From contig JADJDT010000002.1 in NCBI GenBank assembly GCA_016702545.1, forward strand, positions 186,001 to 250,000: a stretch of 64,000 nt of DNA, written 5' to 3'. The notes beneath the pieces were generated by a model. The model was given only the letters and a program-made list of their open reading frames with translations, did no database searches and was not told the origin of the DNA. Position numbers and translations under genes: made by a program. Each line of letters opens with the position of its first letter. Positions within the stretch are counted from its first letter, which is position 1. Origin of the DNA: Pseudomonadota bacterium. Its GTDB lineage: Bacteria; Myxococcota_A; Polyangia; GCA-2747355. Shown piece after piece: positions 15,862 through 24,053 of the stretch.

Positions 15862-18318
15862 TTGAGTCGGGTGATGCTGATCAACGGCCAGCAGCAGGAG
15901 GAGCTGCGGGTCGCCGTCGTGGCCGACGGCACGCTGGAGAGCTACCAGATCGAGATCGCCGAGGCCGGTCTCAAGCGCGGCAACATCTATCGCGGCGTCG
16001 TCGCGCGCGTGGAGCCGAGCCTGGCCGCCGCCTTCGTCGACTTCGGCGACGAGAAGCACGGCTTCCTCACGGCCCACGACATCGTGCCGAGCGCCTACCA
16101 CCGCGCGCCGCCGGAGGGCGGGAAGGCGCCGAGCGTCGATCAGGTGCTGCAGAAGGGCCGCTCGGTGATCGTGCAGGTGACGCGCGACGCGGTCGGGACC
16201 AAGGGCGCCACCCTCACCACCAACCTCTCGCTGCCCGGACGCTGTCTGGTGCTGCTGCCCTTCGATCCCTCCTGCGGCGTCTCGCGCAAGGTCGAGGACG
16301 AGGAGCAGCGCGCCCAGCTCAAGGACAAGGCCAAGAGCCTGGCGCTGCCCGAGGGCTACGGGTGCATCGTGCGCACCAACGCCGCCGACGAGACCAAGAC
16401 CGCGCTGAAGGCGGATCTGGCGCTGCTGGTGCGCCAGGCCAAGCGCATCTTTGCCGAGGCCGAGCGCGGCACCGGTCCCAGCCTGCTCTACGATGATCAA
16501 GATCTCGTGGTGCAGGCGCTGCGCGACTACCTCGACACGGGGATCGAGGAGCTCGTCGTCGACGAGACCGGCCTGTTCGAGAAGGCCCGCGACTACGTCG
16601 CCGAGACGCTGCCGCGCAGCAAGCTGAAGGTCACCGCCTACCACGGCGTGGTGCCGCTCTTCTCGCGCTACAACCTCGAGGGACAGATCGAGTCGATCTA
16701 CAAGCGCAGCGTGCCGCTGCCCGGCGGCGGCTCGATCGTCATCGACCACACCGAGGCGCTGACGGCGATCGACGTCAACTCGGGCAAGAACACGCGCGGC
16801 TCGACGCAGGGCGAGACCGCGTTCACCACCAACCAGGCGGCGGTCAAGGAGGTGGCGCGGCAGCTGCGGCTGCGCGACATCGGCGGGCTGGTGGTGGTCG
16901 ACCTGATCGACATGCGCGCGCGCAAGCACGTCCAGACCGTGGAGAAGGAGCTGCGCGACGCGCTCAAGGCCGACAAGGCCCGCTCGCACGTCGGTCGCAT
17001 CAGCGACAACGGATTGATCGAGATCAATCGCCAGCGGCTCAAGCAGGCGCTCGGCCAGCGCATGCACCGGCCCTGCCCGACCTGCCAGGGCTCGGGCATG
17101 CTGCCCAGCCCGGAGCTGATCGGCCTGCGGCTGCTGCGCCGGATCGAGGCACGCGCCGCCACGGGGCGGCTGCGGCGCGTCCGCGTCGGGCTGCACCCCG
17201 AGATCGCCGACGCGATCCAGAATCGCCGCCGGCGCCAGCTCGCCGCGCTCGAGCTCAAGTTCGGGCTCGAGATCGAGGTCGTGGCGGCGGGTCACCTGCA
17301 CCGCGCCGACGAGGAGCTGGAGTGGACGCAGCGCGAGGGCCCGGCCTGGAGCGGCGCGGGCGAGGGTGGCGAGGCGGCGGCAGAGGGGAGCGCACGCCCC
17401 GCGAGCACCACGCCCGCCCGTCCACCGCAGCCCTCCAAGGCTCCGGCTCGGACGGAACGTCCGGCCCACGAGCGCCCGGCCCACGAGCGCCCGGCCCACG
17501 AGCGCCCGGCCCACGAGCGCCCGGCCCACGAGCGCCCGGCGACGCCCGCACGCGAGCGGCCCGAAGCGGCACGCGCGGCCACCCCGGCGCGCGCGCCGGG
17601 TAACGCGGCGCCCGGTGCAGCGCCGCCCTCCGAGGCGGGGCCCGCCAGCGAGGGCGACGAGAACGGCGCCGCGCGGCGCCGGCGGCGACGGCGGCGCGGG
17701 GGCCGGCGGCGACGCGGGGCCGGCACGGGGGTGAACGGTGAGGGCGGGGGCTTGGCCGCCACGCCCTCCCAGGAGCAAGCGCTGGACGCGGGTGACGACG
17801 ACGGCGGTTCGGACGACCGCGACGAGACGGCCACGCCGCAGCAGGCGGCGCCCGCCGCGAGGGAGCGTGCCGCAGCCAAGGGTGCCCCGACCGAGGGTCT
17901 TGCAGCCGAGGGTGCTGCATTCGAGGGTCGTGCAACCGGGAGTTCGGCCGTCGAGGGTGCTGCAGCCGAGCGTGCGCCACGCCGCGAACGGCGGCGGCGA
18001 GAGCGGCGGCCGGACGCGGAGGGCACGGCGCCCGAGGGCACGGCGCCGGACGCCACCGCAGCCGGGGCCGGCGCGAGAGCAGAGGCAGCCTCGGCTCCCA
18101 GCGGTGCCGAGAGCAACGCCGAGGGCGGCGCCGAGGGCTCCGCCGAGGCCAGCCCGACGGGTGCCGCGGCAGGGCCCGCCGGCGAGGGGCCTGGGCGCTC
18201 CCGCCGACGGAGCCGCCGCCGGCCATCACGGCGCCGCGGCGAGGGCGAGGCGGCGAGCGGGCCGACGGATGCCATCGGGCCGGCTGACGCCATGCCGCCC
18301 GTGAACGAAGGCGACTGA
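15862..18318 (+). CDS. Ribonuclease E/G family endoribonuclease with long disordered basic tail
   Basis: An 818-residue protein. The S1-like RNA-binding start (GNIYRGVVARVEPSLAAAFVDFG) and the catalytic core are clear: TAIDVNSGK and GGLVVVDLIDM carry the metal-binding aspartates, and CPTCQGSG is the zinc-link pair. It acts in mRNA turnover and rRNA/tRNA processing. The C-terminal ~320 residues are low complexity: five AHERP repeats, then a first Arg-rich block (ARRRRRRRRGGRRRRG), EGxA-type repeats and a final Arg-rich block (RRRSRRRPSRRRG), a plausible degradosome or RNA-binding scaffold. The TTG start at 15862 has AAGGAGAG five bases upstream. ATG 15874 is the alternative. Confidence 0.93.
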   Translation: MSRVMLINGQQQEELRVAVVADGTLESYQIEIAEAGLKRGNIYRGVVARVEPSLAAAFVDFGDEKHGFLTAHDIVPSAYHRAPPEGGKAPSVDQVLQKGRSVIVQVTRDAVGTKGATLTTNLSLPGRCLVLLPFDPSCGVSRKVEDEEQRAQLKDKAKSLALPEGYGCIVRTNAADETKTALKADLALLVRQAKRIFAEAERGTGPSLLYDDQDLVVQALRDYLDTGIEELVVDETGLFEKARDYVAETLPRSKLKVTAYHGVVPLFSRYNLEGQIESIYKRSVPLPGGGSIVIDHTEALTAIDVNSGKNTRGSTQGETAFTTNQAAVKEVARQLRLRDIGGLVVVDLIDMRARKHVQTVEKELRDALKADKARSHVGRISDNGLIEINRQRLKQALGQRMHRPCPTCQGSGMLPSPELIGLRLLRRIEARAATGRLRRVRVGLHPEIADAIQNRRRRQLAALELKFGLEIEVVAAGHLHRADEELEWTQREGPAWSGAGEGGEAAAEGSARPASTTPARPPQPSKAPARTERPAHERPAHERPAHERPAHERPAHERPATPARERPEAARAATPARAPGNAAPGAAPPSEAGPASEGDENGAARRRRRRRRGGRRRRGAGTGVNGEGGGLAATPSQEQALDAGDDDGGSDDRDETATPQQAAPAARERAAAKGAPTEGLAAEGAAFEGRATGSSAVEGAAAERAPRRERRRRERRPDAEGTAPEGTAPDATAAGAGARAEAASAPSGAESNAEGGAEGSAEASPTGAAAGPAGEGPGRSRRRSRRRPSRRRGEGEAASGPTDAIGPADAMPPVNEGD
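17461..17535 (+). repeat. Five perfect 15-bp tandem repeats inside the RNase E/G gene
   Basis: CCGGCCCACGAGCGC is repeated five times without change, encoding (PAHER)5 in the disordered region. Perfect conservation at the nucleotide level suggests recent copy-number change. Confidence 0.95.
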
Positions 18319-18330
18319 GCGAGACCGACG

Positions 18331-18702
18331 ATGGAGCGTCTCTTCTTCATCGTCGGCGCGCTGAGCGCGGGGACCGCCGTCGCCGCCGGCGCCTTCGGGG
18401 CACACGCCCTCAAGCGGCGCCTGGCGGCCGACCTGTTGGCGATCTTCGAGGTCGGCGTGCGCTACCAGCTCGCGCACGCCCTCGCGCTGCTGGCGGTCGC
18501 CTGGGCCTGCAGCCGTTGGCCGGGCGCGTGGGCCACAGCCAGCGGCTGGTGCTTTCTCGGCGGTACCTTGGTTTTCAGCGGCAGCCTCTACGCGCTTGCC
18601 CTCAGCGGCCAGCGCTGGCTCGGCGCCCTCACCCCGCTCGGCGGCCTCGCCTTGCTCGTCGGCTGGCTGCTCCTCGCCACCGCCGCCTGGCGCGGCGCCT
18701 AA
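18331..18702 (+). CDS. DUF423-family small membrane protein
   Basis: A 123-residue protein with about four transmembrane segments. It has the family start FFIVGALSAGTAVAAGAFGAHALK, the FEVGVRYQLAHALALLA block and a C-terminal PLGGLALLVGWLLLA helix. DUF423 (YgdD/YwdK) proteins are widespread inner-membrane proteins of unknown function. It begins 12 bases after the RNase E/G stop and is probably in the same transcript. Its TAA stop is the outer edge of the inverted repeat of the MITE-like element at 18702-18860. Confidence 0.9.
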   Translation: MERLFFIVGALSAGTAVAAGAFGAHALKRRLAADLLAIFEVGVRYQLAHALALLAVAWACSRWPGAWATASGWCFLGGTLVFSGSLYALALSGQRWLGALTPLGGLALLVGWLLLATAAWRGA

Positions 18703-18860
18703 GGGCCCGCTCAGAAATCACTCATTCATCTGGCCGCTGATCCATCCCGCCGGGGCCGTGTTGCGGCTCCTCGAAATACCGAAAGTATTCCTTCGTCGCC
18801 GCGCCTTGCCCGGCGGGCGCCTCAACTGCCAGACGAGCGAGCTATTTCTGAGCGGGCCCT
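18702..18860. mobile_element. MITE-like element with 33-bp imperfect terminal inverted repeats
   Basis: AGGGCCCGCTCAGAAAT (18702-18718) is the perfect inverse of ATTTCTGAGCGGGCCCT (18844-18860), and the match extends with mismatches to about 33 bases (to CTCnnnCnTCTGGC). The 159-bp interior also pairs with itself: CCCGCCGGG near 18750 with CCCGGCGGG near 18808, and AATAC-CGAAA-GTATT near the centre. The whole unit can form one long hairpin. No ORF inside and no clear target duplication. It abuts the DUF423 stop. Resembles a non-autonomous element or structured repeat. Confidence 0.7.
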
Positions 18861-19059
18861 AACTCCGACGGGGAGCGCTGGTCCAGATCGATGGCCCGTC
18901 GCCACGGCCACAGGCGAGGCTCCTCCCGGGCGCCGAACCTTGGGCCTCAGCTCAAGCGGGTCCGGAGAATGCCCGGGCGAGTTCGTCGTTCCCAACAGCA
19001 GCGCTCGGTGCCATCTTCGAAGCACGCTGCACTATTTGCCAACCAAGCAGGAGCCTTCG
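18861..19059. other. Intergenic region before the Hcp-like gene
   Basis: Together with the element above it makes a 357-base gap. The 199 bases here hold no gene I can support. A block near 18898 (GTCGCCACGGCCACAGGCGAGG-like, shorter pieces CCACGGCC and ACAGGCG) faintly resembles dispersed repeat copy B. The only strong signal is the AGGAG at 19047 serving the Hcp start. Confidence 0.5.
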
Positions 19060-19737
19060 ATGAAGACGCGCGCGCCCACCAATGCAACTGCGACTCTCTC
19101 CGCTGTGGCGCTGGTCTCGCTCTTTGCTCTGATCCCCGATCTTGCTCGCGCCGGGAGGCCGGGAGGCGATCCGGACGAGGACCGGGGCGTCGAGATGTAC
19201 CTGGCCATCGACAGCATCCCTTCGGACAATGAAACCCCCGAGCACAAGGGTCAGACGCAGGTGTTGGCGTGGAGCTGGGGCGCCTCCAACTCGGGCGCTG
19301 GACGCAGGGATTGTTCTTCTCCGTCCACGGAGGGCGAGGAGGCGCGCGCGGCTGGCGTGACGATGCAGGACATCTCCATGACCAAGTTTCAGGACGCTAC
19401 GACGGCGCAGTTACTTGGCGCTTTGGTCCAAGGCAAGGTCATCAAGAAGGTGGTCCTCACTGTGGTCAAGCCCAAAGCGAAGGACAAGCCCCTGATGCGC
19501 ATCACCTTCGAGAACGTCATGATTTCGAGTGTCTCGATGGGGGGTTCGGGCGGCGAGGACCGCTTCACGGAGAACCTCAGCTTCAGCTTCGAGAAGATGC
19601 GCTTCGAGAACGCCAGGGTGACGGCCAAGGTGACCGGCAGGGAGGTGGGCAAACTGTTCCCGCCCTTCGTCTATGACCGCGCCGCCCTCGCCAAGCTGAA
19701 GAACGCCGCGAAGGGGGACGCGAAAGCGAAGCCCTGA
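19060..19737 (+). CDS. Hcp-family (type VI secretion tube-like) protein with a Sec signal peptide
   Basis: A 225-residue protein. The Hcp fold is recognisable: VEMYLAIDSIPSDNETPEHKG, VLAWSWGASNS, GVTMQDISMTKFQDATTAQL, KVVLTVVKP, and RITFENVMISSVSMGGSGGED followed by SFSFEKMRFE. Hcp normally lacks a signal and is assembled in the cytoplasm into the type VI secretion inner tube. Here residues 1-31 are MKTRAPTNATATLSAVALVS then LFALIPDLARA, a classical Sec signal ending in an AXA-like site. AGGAG lies seven bases before the ATG. It faces a DUF4123 lipoprotein gene convergently, and no other T6SS gene is present. Probably an exported protein using the Hcp ring fold for another role. Confidence 0.85.
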   Translation: MKTRAPTNATATLSAVALVSLFALIPDLARAGRPGGDPDEDRGVEMYLAIDSIPSDNETPEHKGQTQVLAWSWGASNSGAGRRDCSSPSTEGEEARAAGVTMQDISMTKFQDATTAQLLGALVQGKVIKKVVLTVVKPKAKDKPLMRITFENVMISSVSMGGSGGEDRFTENLSFSFEKMRFENARVTAKVTGREVGKLFPPFVYDRAALAKLKNAAKGDAKAKP

Positions 19738-20018
19738 CGCGAGCCGGAGATCCTCGAAGACCTCTTGGATAGTAGTGCGCCGCCGACCGCTGGCCGATCA
19801 AGAACGTTGCGTCAACAGCCAAACCCCGCCCTCAAGAGCTTCACGGTTCCGACGCACCACGGCCGGGCCGGCGGCTTTACCCCATCAGACGCCGCGAGCC
19901 GGGAACCCGGGGGGACGTTCCGCGGGGGGACGGGCGGCGGCGGCCCGGCGATCGGCGCGGGCCTGAGGCGCAGCCTCACGCTTGCCTTAGAGCTCGGCCA
20001 GCGTGGTGGTGGGAGGCC
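19738..20018. other. Convergent intergenic gap, nothing recognised
   Basis: The 281 bases between the Hcp-like and DUF4123 genes contain G-rich runs (GGGGGGACG near 19912 and 19923) and a small inverted repeat around CCTGAGGCGCAGCCTCA near 19965, which could be a shared terminator stem without a T-run. No gene is supported. Confidence 0.4.
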
Positions 20019-21338
20019 TCATTCCGGGCGACTTGGCTTCGGGCCTTCTTCGCTCGACGGCCCCCTTGCTCCGCGATCTCGGTTCTTGAGCCGCCGCAGC
20101 TTTTCGCCCGGGGACAGCGAGCTGTCGTTGAGAATCACGCGCGCCGAGCGCGCCCGGTGGAAGTGGGGACCAAGGCGAAGCATGAGCTGGACGAAGTCGC
20201 TAACGTCTGACTGGCTCACGATGCCGTACTGCGCAGCAACGCTGACACCGTCGTCGATCAGCTGTCGTAGGGCCTCCGGCGCGAGGTGCTTACCGGCGGT
20301 GCCGCTCAGCCAAGCCCAGAGGCGGTGCTTGTACCAACGAAGCGAATGCACCGAGAACAGCTTCCCCTGCGCCCGGTCGATGAGCAGCTCGCTGCGTCGT
20401 CCAACCTCGAATTCGTTGCAGGGACAAACGCTGGAGAACGGCACCACGCCTTCATGGGCGCTCGATAGCGCCTGGAGCTGGCCAAAGCGCCCGATGATGC
20501 TTCGCGCCAACGCATCGTCCTTGCCAAGCTCTGGGCTCTTCGCCTCCTTCACAGCATCGTAGGGCGCGATCCGCGGGATGGGCGCATCGCCAGATTGTGC
20601 GACCAGCCCGCCGTCCTCCCCGAGGCTGTAGGTTACGTCGCGGTTCGGGTCCTCGTCGTCGGCCACGATCCACTGCTCGATGGGCCCGAAGAACATCGAA
20701 CGCTGGGACGGGTGTAGCGCCCGCAGCAGCGTGTGCATGACGCGCGGATCGCCGAAGCGCAGATAGACCTGGTCGCGATGTCCTTTGTCGTCTTCATAGT
20801 CAACCAAGAGGAACCGGCTGAGGTGGGCCACAACCTCGGCGCGCGATGCCTTGCTCACAAGTTGCACTCCCCAGTGTCGAGGGCGCCCGAGCAAGAGCCA
20901 GAGCCGAGCGAAGCGAGAGTCCTTTTCGTAAGCGAAGACGTGCGGTGACATCTCGCCGAATACGCGCTCATCGAGTCCCTCGTAAAGCGACTGGTGCTCG
21001 GGGTTGAGACGTCGTGCCGCGAAGATCGCGCCCCCCATGGCGACGCCGTCGACGAGTAGATAAGCGTGGGGCTCGGACCCGGGTGCTGCCTCGACCCCCG
21101 GAGTGGAGGGCGTCGAAGGGGAGGGCGTCGGGACCGCCGCAGGGCTCCGCAGCTTGGCGGACGCGTCGCGGGTGTGCCCCCTCGTCGCCGCCGCGTTGGG
21201 CTTGCCCTCGGGAAGACCGCTGCGTCGCTCCGGCACCATCGCGGGCCCGCGACCGACACCCTGGGGCCCACCGTGGCGACAGCCGGTCAGTGCGACGACC
21301 AAACACGCCGCCAGCCACCAGACAACGGCTCTCACCAT
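20019..21338 (-). CDS. DUF4123-domain lipoprotein
   Basis: A 439-residue protein. It starts MVRAVVWWLAACLVVALTGC, a signal peptide with lipobox ALTGC, preceded by AGGAGG. A ~70-residue Pro/Ser/Thr-rich linker leads to a DUF4123 domain: AYLLVDGVAMGG, PHVFAYEKDSRFARLWLLLG, WGVQLVSKASRAEVVAHLSRFL, QVYLRFGDPRVMHTLLRALHP and FFGPIEQWIVAD. The C-terminal ~150 residues are helical and include a CPCNEFEVG segment. DUF4123 proteins are normally cytoplasmic adaptors that load effectors onto VgrG of type VI systems. A lipidated version next to an exported Hcp is unusual. No VgrG or effector gene is in the window. Confidence 0.85.
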   Translation of the reverse strand: MVRAVVWWLAACLVVALTGCRHGGPQGVGRGPAMVPERRSGLPEGKPNAAATRGHTRDASAKLRSPAAVPTPSPSTPSTPGVEAAPGSEPHAYLLVDGVAMGGAIFAARRLNPEHQSLYEGLDERVFGEMSPHVFAYEKDSRFARLWLLLGRPRHWGVQLVSKASRAEVVAHLSRFLLVDYEDDKGHRDQVYLRFGDPRVMHTLLRALHPSQRSMFFGPIEQWIVADDEDPNRDVTYSLGEDGGLVAQSGDAPIPRIAPYDAVKEAKSPELGKDDALARSIIGRFGQLQALSSAHEGVVPFSSVCPCNEFEVGRRSELLIDRAQGKLFSVHSLRWYKHRLWAWLSGTAGKHLAPEALRQLIDDGVSVAAQYGIVSQSDVSDFVQLMLRLGPHFHRARSARVILNDSSLSPGEKLRRLKNRDRGARGPSSEEGPKPSRPE

Positions 21339-21472
21339 GTGTTGCCTCCTAGCTCGCGAGGTTGACCGAGAACAGGGGGAGCCACCAGTCCCGCTGCCTC
21401 GTTTCATTGAACGCCAGCCGAAGATGGTGCTGCCCCGCCGCTAGAGGTGCCAGCCCGGCCGTAGAGGTGCCA

Positions 21473-21508
21473 GGCACCGCAGGCAGCCCGGGCACCGCAG
21501 GCAGCCCG
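21473..21508. repeat. 18-bp tandem duplication
   Basis: GGCACCGCAGGCAGCCCG occurs twice head to tail in the divergent gap between the DUF4123 and GNAT genes. TAGAGGTGCCAG also occurs twice just before it (about 21443 and 21462). Confidence 0.85.
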
Positions 21509-21547
21509 GACTTGACCTCAGCCGCCTCGCGGCGGCACGTTGCGCCG

Positions 21548-22363
21548 ATGACCCTGACCCCCGACGAGATGCTGGAGCAGTCGCAGTGGGACTTCTTCTG
21601 GGCGCCATCGGACGCGGTCGTCGTTGACCGCCCCGAGGTGCTCTACGTCCACTGCCCGCGCGACGTACCGCATCTCAATACCGTGACCCGCGTGCACTGC
21701 ACCTCGGAGCGGTTCCCCGCGCTGCTGGATGAGGTGATGCAGGCTCACCGGGGCCGGCGATCGCGCTGGCCGGTGCTTTCCGGCAGGGAGAAACTGCGCC
21801 GGGAGCTGCACCTCGCTCGTGCCGGGTACGAGCCTGGACACGAGCACTACGTCTACGCCGTCGGGCCCGCGCACTACCGGGCGAGGCCGCCCGCCGCAGG
21901 CATCACCGTGGAGCGAGTGGACACCATCCAGCGTCTGCGCGATTGCGAGGGCGTACGCCGCGAGGCCTTCGGCGAGCATGATGCCCCGGAGGAACCGGAA
22001 GCAGCCCTGGAGCGTGACCTTGAGATCTGCGTTGGGCCGGCCGCGCGAGTCGCCCGCTTCGTGGCCTACGACGCAGCCAGCAGCGAGCCCGTGTCATCCG
22101 GCTGCGTCACCATCTATTCCGCCCTGCGCTTCGGCCTGTTCTGGGCTGGCTGCACCGTCCCCGCGGCGCGCGGACGCGGCGCGTACTCGGCCATCGTGGC
22201 CAGCCGGGTGGAGTTCGCCCGGCGGGCCGGAGTGCGTCTCGTCGGCCTGTATGCTCGAGTCGATACCTCGGCCCAGATCGTTGCCCGCCAGGGCTTCGAG
22301 CCGCACGGGGGCATGGTGCACTGGAACCGACCCACGGGCACCGAGGCTGATCCATCGACCTAG
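21548..22363 (+). CDS. GNAT-family N-acetyltransferase
   Basis: A 271-residue protein starting MTLTPDEMLEQSQWDFFWAP. The C-terminal half is a GNAT fold: FVAYDAASSEPVSSGCVTIYS, then the acetyl-CoA loop region CTVPAARGRGAYSAIVASRVEFARRAGVRLVGLYARVDTSAQIVARQGFE. The Q/RxxGxG/A element is RGRGAY. The N-terminal ~140 residues resemble the extra domain of GNATs that act on small molecules, but the substrate cannot be named. ATG 21548 is chosen because upstream frame sequence is repetitive intergenic DNA. Confidence 0.85.
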   Translation: MTLTPDEMLEQSQWDFFWAPSDAVVVDRPEVLYVHCPRDVPHLNTVTRVHCTSERFPALLDEVMQAHRGRRSRWPVLSGREKLRRELHLARAGYEPGHEHYVYAVGPAHYRARPPAAGITVERVDTIQRLRDCEGVRREAFGEHDAPEEPEAALERDLEICVGPAARVARFVAYDAASSEPVSSGCVTIYSALRFGLFWAGCTVPAARGRGAYSAIVASRVEFARRAGVRLVGLYARVDTSAQIVARQGFEPHGGMVHWNRPTGTEADPST

Positions 22364-22410
22364 GCCGCGAGGTGCCCGCAGACCTCACCGAGAGCCCGCC
22401 AGCCGAAGCG

Positions 22411-22473
22411 GTGCCAGCCACTGCAGGCCGGGCCGGCCCCGCCGAGGATCGTGCCAGCCACTGCAGGCCGGGC
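22411..22473. repeat. 23-bp direct repeat, period 40
   Basis: A 23-bp unit beginning GTGCCAGCCACTGCAGGCCG occurs at 22411-22433 and 22451-22473. The surrounding 320-base gap (22364-22683) contains no other recognisable feature. Confidence 0.85.
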
Positions 22474-22683
22474 TGGCGGCCCGCGCTGAGGGCAGGTGCC
22501 TCAAGGTGCCTTGGGGACGCGGGGAGAAGCTCGGAGCAAGCGCCCCTCAGGCGTGCGCCTGGTCGATGCATAGGCCCAACTCGCCAGGTGGTCTCCGCGC
22601 TGACCAGCCCCTCGGACCTGGACCTTGTTACCGAGCACCAGCACTGGCGTCGGTGTTGGCACCTCGTGAACGATGACGAGCCG

Positions 22684-23103
22684 TCAGCCTTCGCTTGGAC
22701 TGCGCTGGAGACTCTCGCGGGCGAAGCGCAGCAGGTCGTCGAGGTGCCTGGCGACGATGGCGCGCACGATCGCCAGATCCAGGACCTCGTAGTCATGGAC
22801 CGCCACGTTGCGAAAGCCGACCATGCGCTGCAGCGTCTCGCCCAGACTCGCGTCGAGGAGACCCGCATCGACCAGCAGTCTGAAGGCCTCGCGGCTCTCC
22901 TGGGGTACGCCCAGCCGGTGACAGCGGACCAGGTGCATCGCGAGGTCGATCGCGCTCTCGCAGGCACGCTGGAGGTTGAGCACCACCGAATCCTGCTTGG
23001 TCTGATCGCGCGACAGAACAGCGTCGTCGCCGCCGTGCTCCTCGCGCACCCGTCGGACGGCGCGTTCGATCGCTGCCGCCTTGTTGATCACCACATCATC
23101 CAT
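22684..23103 (-). CDS. hepT: HepT toxin (DUF86-type HEPN ribonuclease)
   Basis: A 139-residue DUF86 HEPN protein starting MDDVVINKAAAIERAVRRVREE. It has DSVVLNLQRACESAIDLAMHLV and the complete RNase motif RX4HXY in MVGFRNVAVHDYEVLDL. HepT toxins cleave RNA. The known antitoxin MntA AMPylates the Tyr of this motif. The gene overlaps the upstream mntA by eight bases. This is a classical HepT/MntA pair, distinct in sequence from the longer HEPN proteins at 3955 and 58358. Confidence 0.92.
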   Translation of the reverse strand: MDDVVINKAAAIERAVRRVREEHGGDDAVLSRDQTKQDSVVLNLQRACESAIDLAMHLVRCHRLGVPQESREAFRLLVDAGLLDASLGETLQRMVGFRNVAVHDYEVLDLAIVRAIVARHLDDLLRFARESLQRSPSEG

Positions 23104-23506
23104 AGACGCTGCCCCGCAGCTGCACGTCGCGCAGGATCGCGCGGCGCTCCTCGTTGAGGCGTGCATAGTCACTCAGTGCAAGGGCCTCGAAGAGTGCTCT
23201 GATCGGCGGGTCGCGGTCGATCAGGAGTCGCCCGTAGGCCACGACCTGCACACGCATCACCGTCGACGCGCCACGGAGGTCGACCAGGTCGACGTCGCGG
23301 CCCAGCGCGTGGGCGAGGCCCTGCTCCAGCTCCCAGCGCGCCAGTGCTGTCAGCGGCCGGGGGAGCAAGACCGCCAGATCGAGATCGCTGTCGCGCTGGT
23401 CGTGGCCCGCAGCGGTCGAGCCGAAGAGGTAGAGGGCTTGTAGGTCCGGCAGCCGCGTCGACAACCACGCGTCGGTCTGCGCGACTAGCTCCGCCTCGCG
23501 TCGCAT
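23096..23506 (-). CDS. mntA: MntA nucleotidyltransferase antitoxin
   Basis: A 136-residue minimal nucleotidyltransferase: MRREAELVAQTDAWLSTRLP, then YLFGSTAAGHDQRDSDLDLAVLLPRPL with GSX10DXD, and DVDLVDLRGASTVMRVQVVAYGRLL. First gene of the pair, overlapping hepT. ATG 23506 fits the family start; a longer frame upstream is low complexity. Confidence 0.92.
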   Translation of the reverse strand: MRREAELVAQTDAWLSTRLPDLQALYLFGSTAAGHDQRDSDLDLAVLLPRPLTALARWELEQGLAHALGRDVDLVDLRGASTVMRVQVVAYGRLLIDRDPPIRALFEALALSDYARLNEERRAILRDVQLRGSVYG

Positions 23507-23681
23507 CGAATCCCCCACTGCCCTCGACCATACCAGCGCAAACAGGGGGCGACCAGCAGCCCTCATGCAGCGCAGGCAGGCAGGGCACGGCGTGTGCATG
23601 GCGCCCTGGGTCCGGGCCGGCTGCTCGCCTGAACGGGCGCGGGCTCGCGACCGACAACTGGCAAGCGCCGAGGAGGAACCC

Positions 23682-24017
23682 ATGACGAAGCGAGTGATGT
23701 GTCTACTGTGCGCGATCGGCCTCTCTTCGACCCTGGGGGCGAGGGGCGCCTCAGGGACCACGTTCTCGTGCCGGCGGGGGCTGGTTGCCGAGGGCGATCG
23801 ACTGGCGCAGGTGCTGAGAAAGTGCGGACCTCCCACCCATCGCGACCGACGCGTCGAGGAGCGCCGGGAGGTCGCGCCCTCCGGGCGAGTGTCGCGGACG
23901 CAGGTCACCATCGACGAATGGACCTACGACCTGGGGCCCAGCTCATTGATACGTATCCTGCTCTTCGAGGACGGCAGGCTCGACCGCGTCGACACGGGCG
24001 GCTACGGGGACGGGTAG
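23682..24017 (+). CDS. DUF2845-family small exported protein
   Basis: A 111-residue protein starting MTKRVMCLLCAIGLSSTLGARG, a likely Sec signal. The mature domain matches DUF2845: FSCRRGLVAEGDRLAQVLRKCGPPTHRDRR, then DEWTYDLGPSSLIRILLFEDGRLDRVDTGGYG. The two cysteines probably pair. Small periplasmic proteins of this family have no known function. GAGGAGG lies immediately upstream of the ATG. Confidence 0.85.
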   Translation: MTKRVMCLLCAIGLSSTLGARGASGTTFSCRRGLVAEGDRLAQVLRKCGPPTHRDRRVEERREVAPSGRVSRTQVTIDEWTYDLGPSSLIRILLFEDGRLDRVDTGGYGDG

Positions 24018-24053
24018 CCTTCCTGGAGCAGCCCGGGAGTCACGGCACCACCG

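Noticed and set aside
17461..17535. CRISPR array
   Set aside because: The repeats are contiguous 15-mers without spacers and are in frame inside the RNase E/G gene. No cas genes are present.
15820..17778. Long minus-strand frame opposite RNase E/G
   Set aside because: Entirely antisense to a gene with unmistakable RNase E/G motifs. Repetitive translation, no family resemblance.
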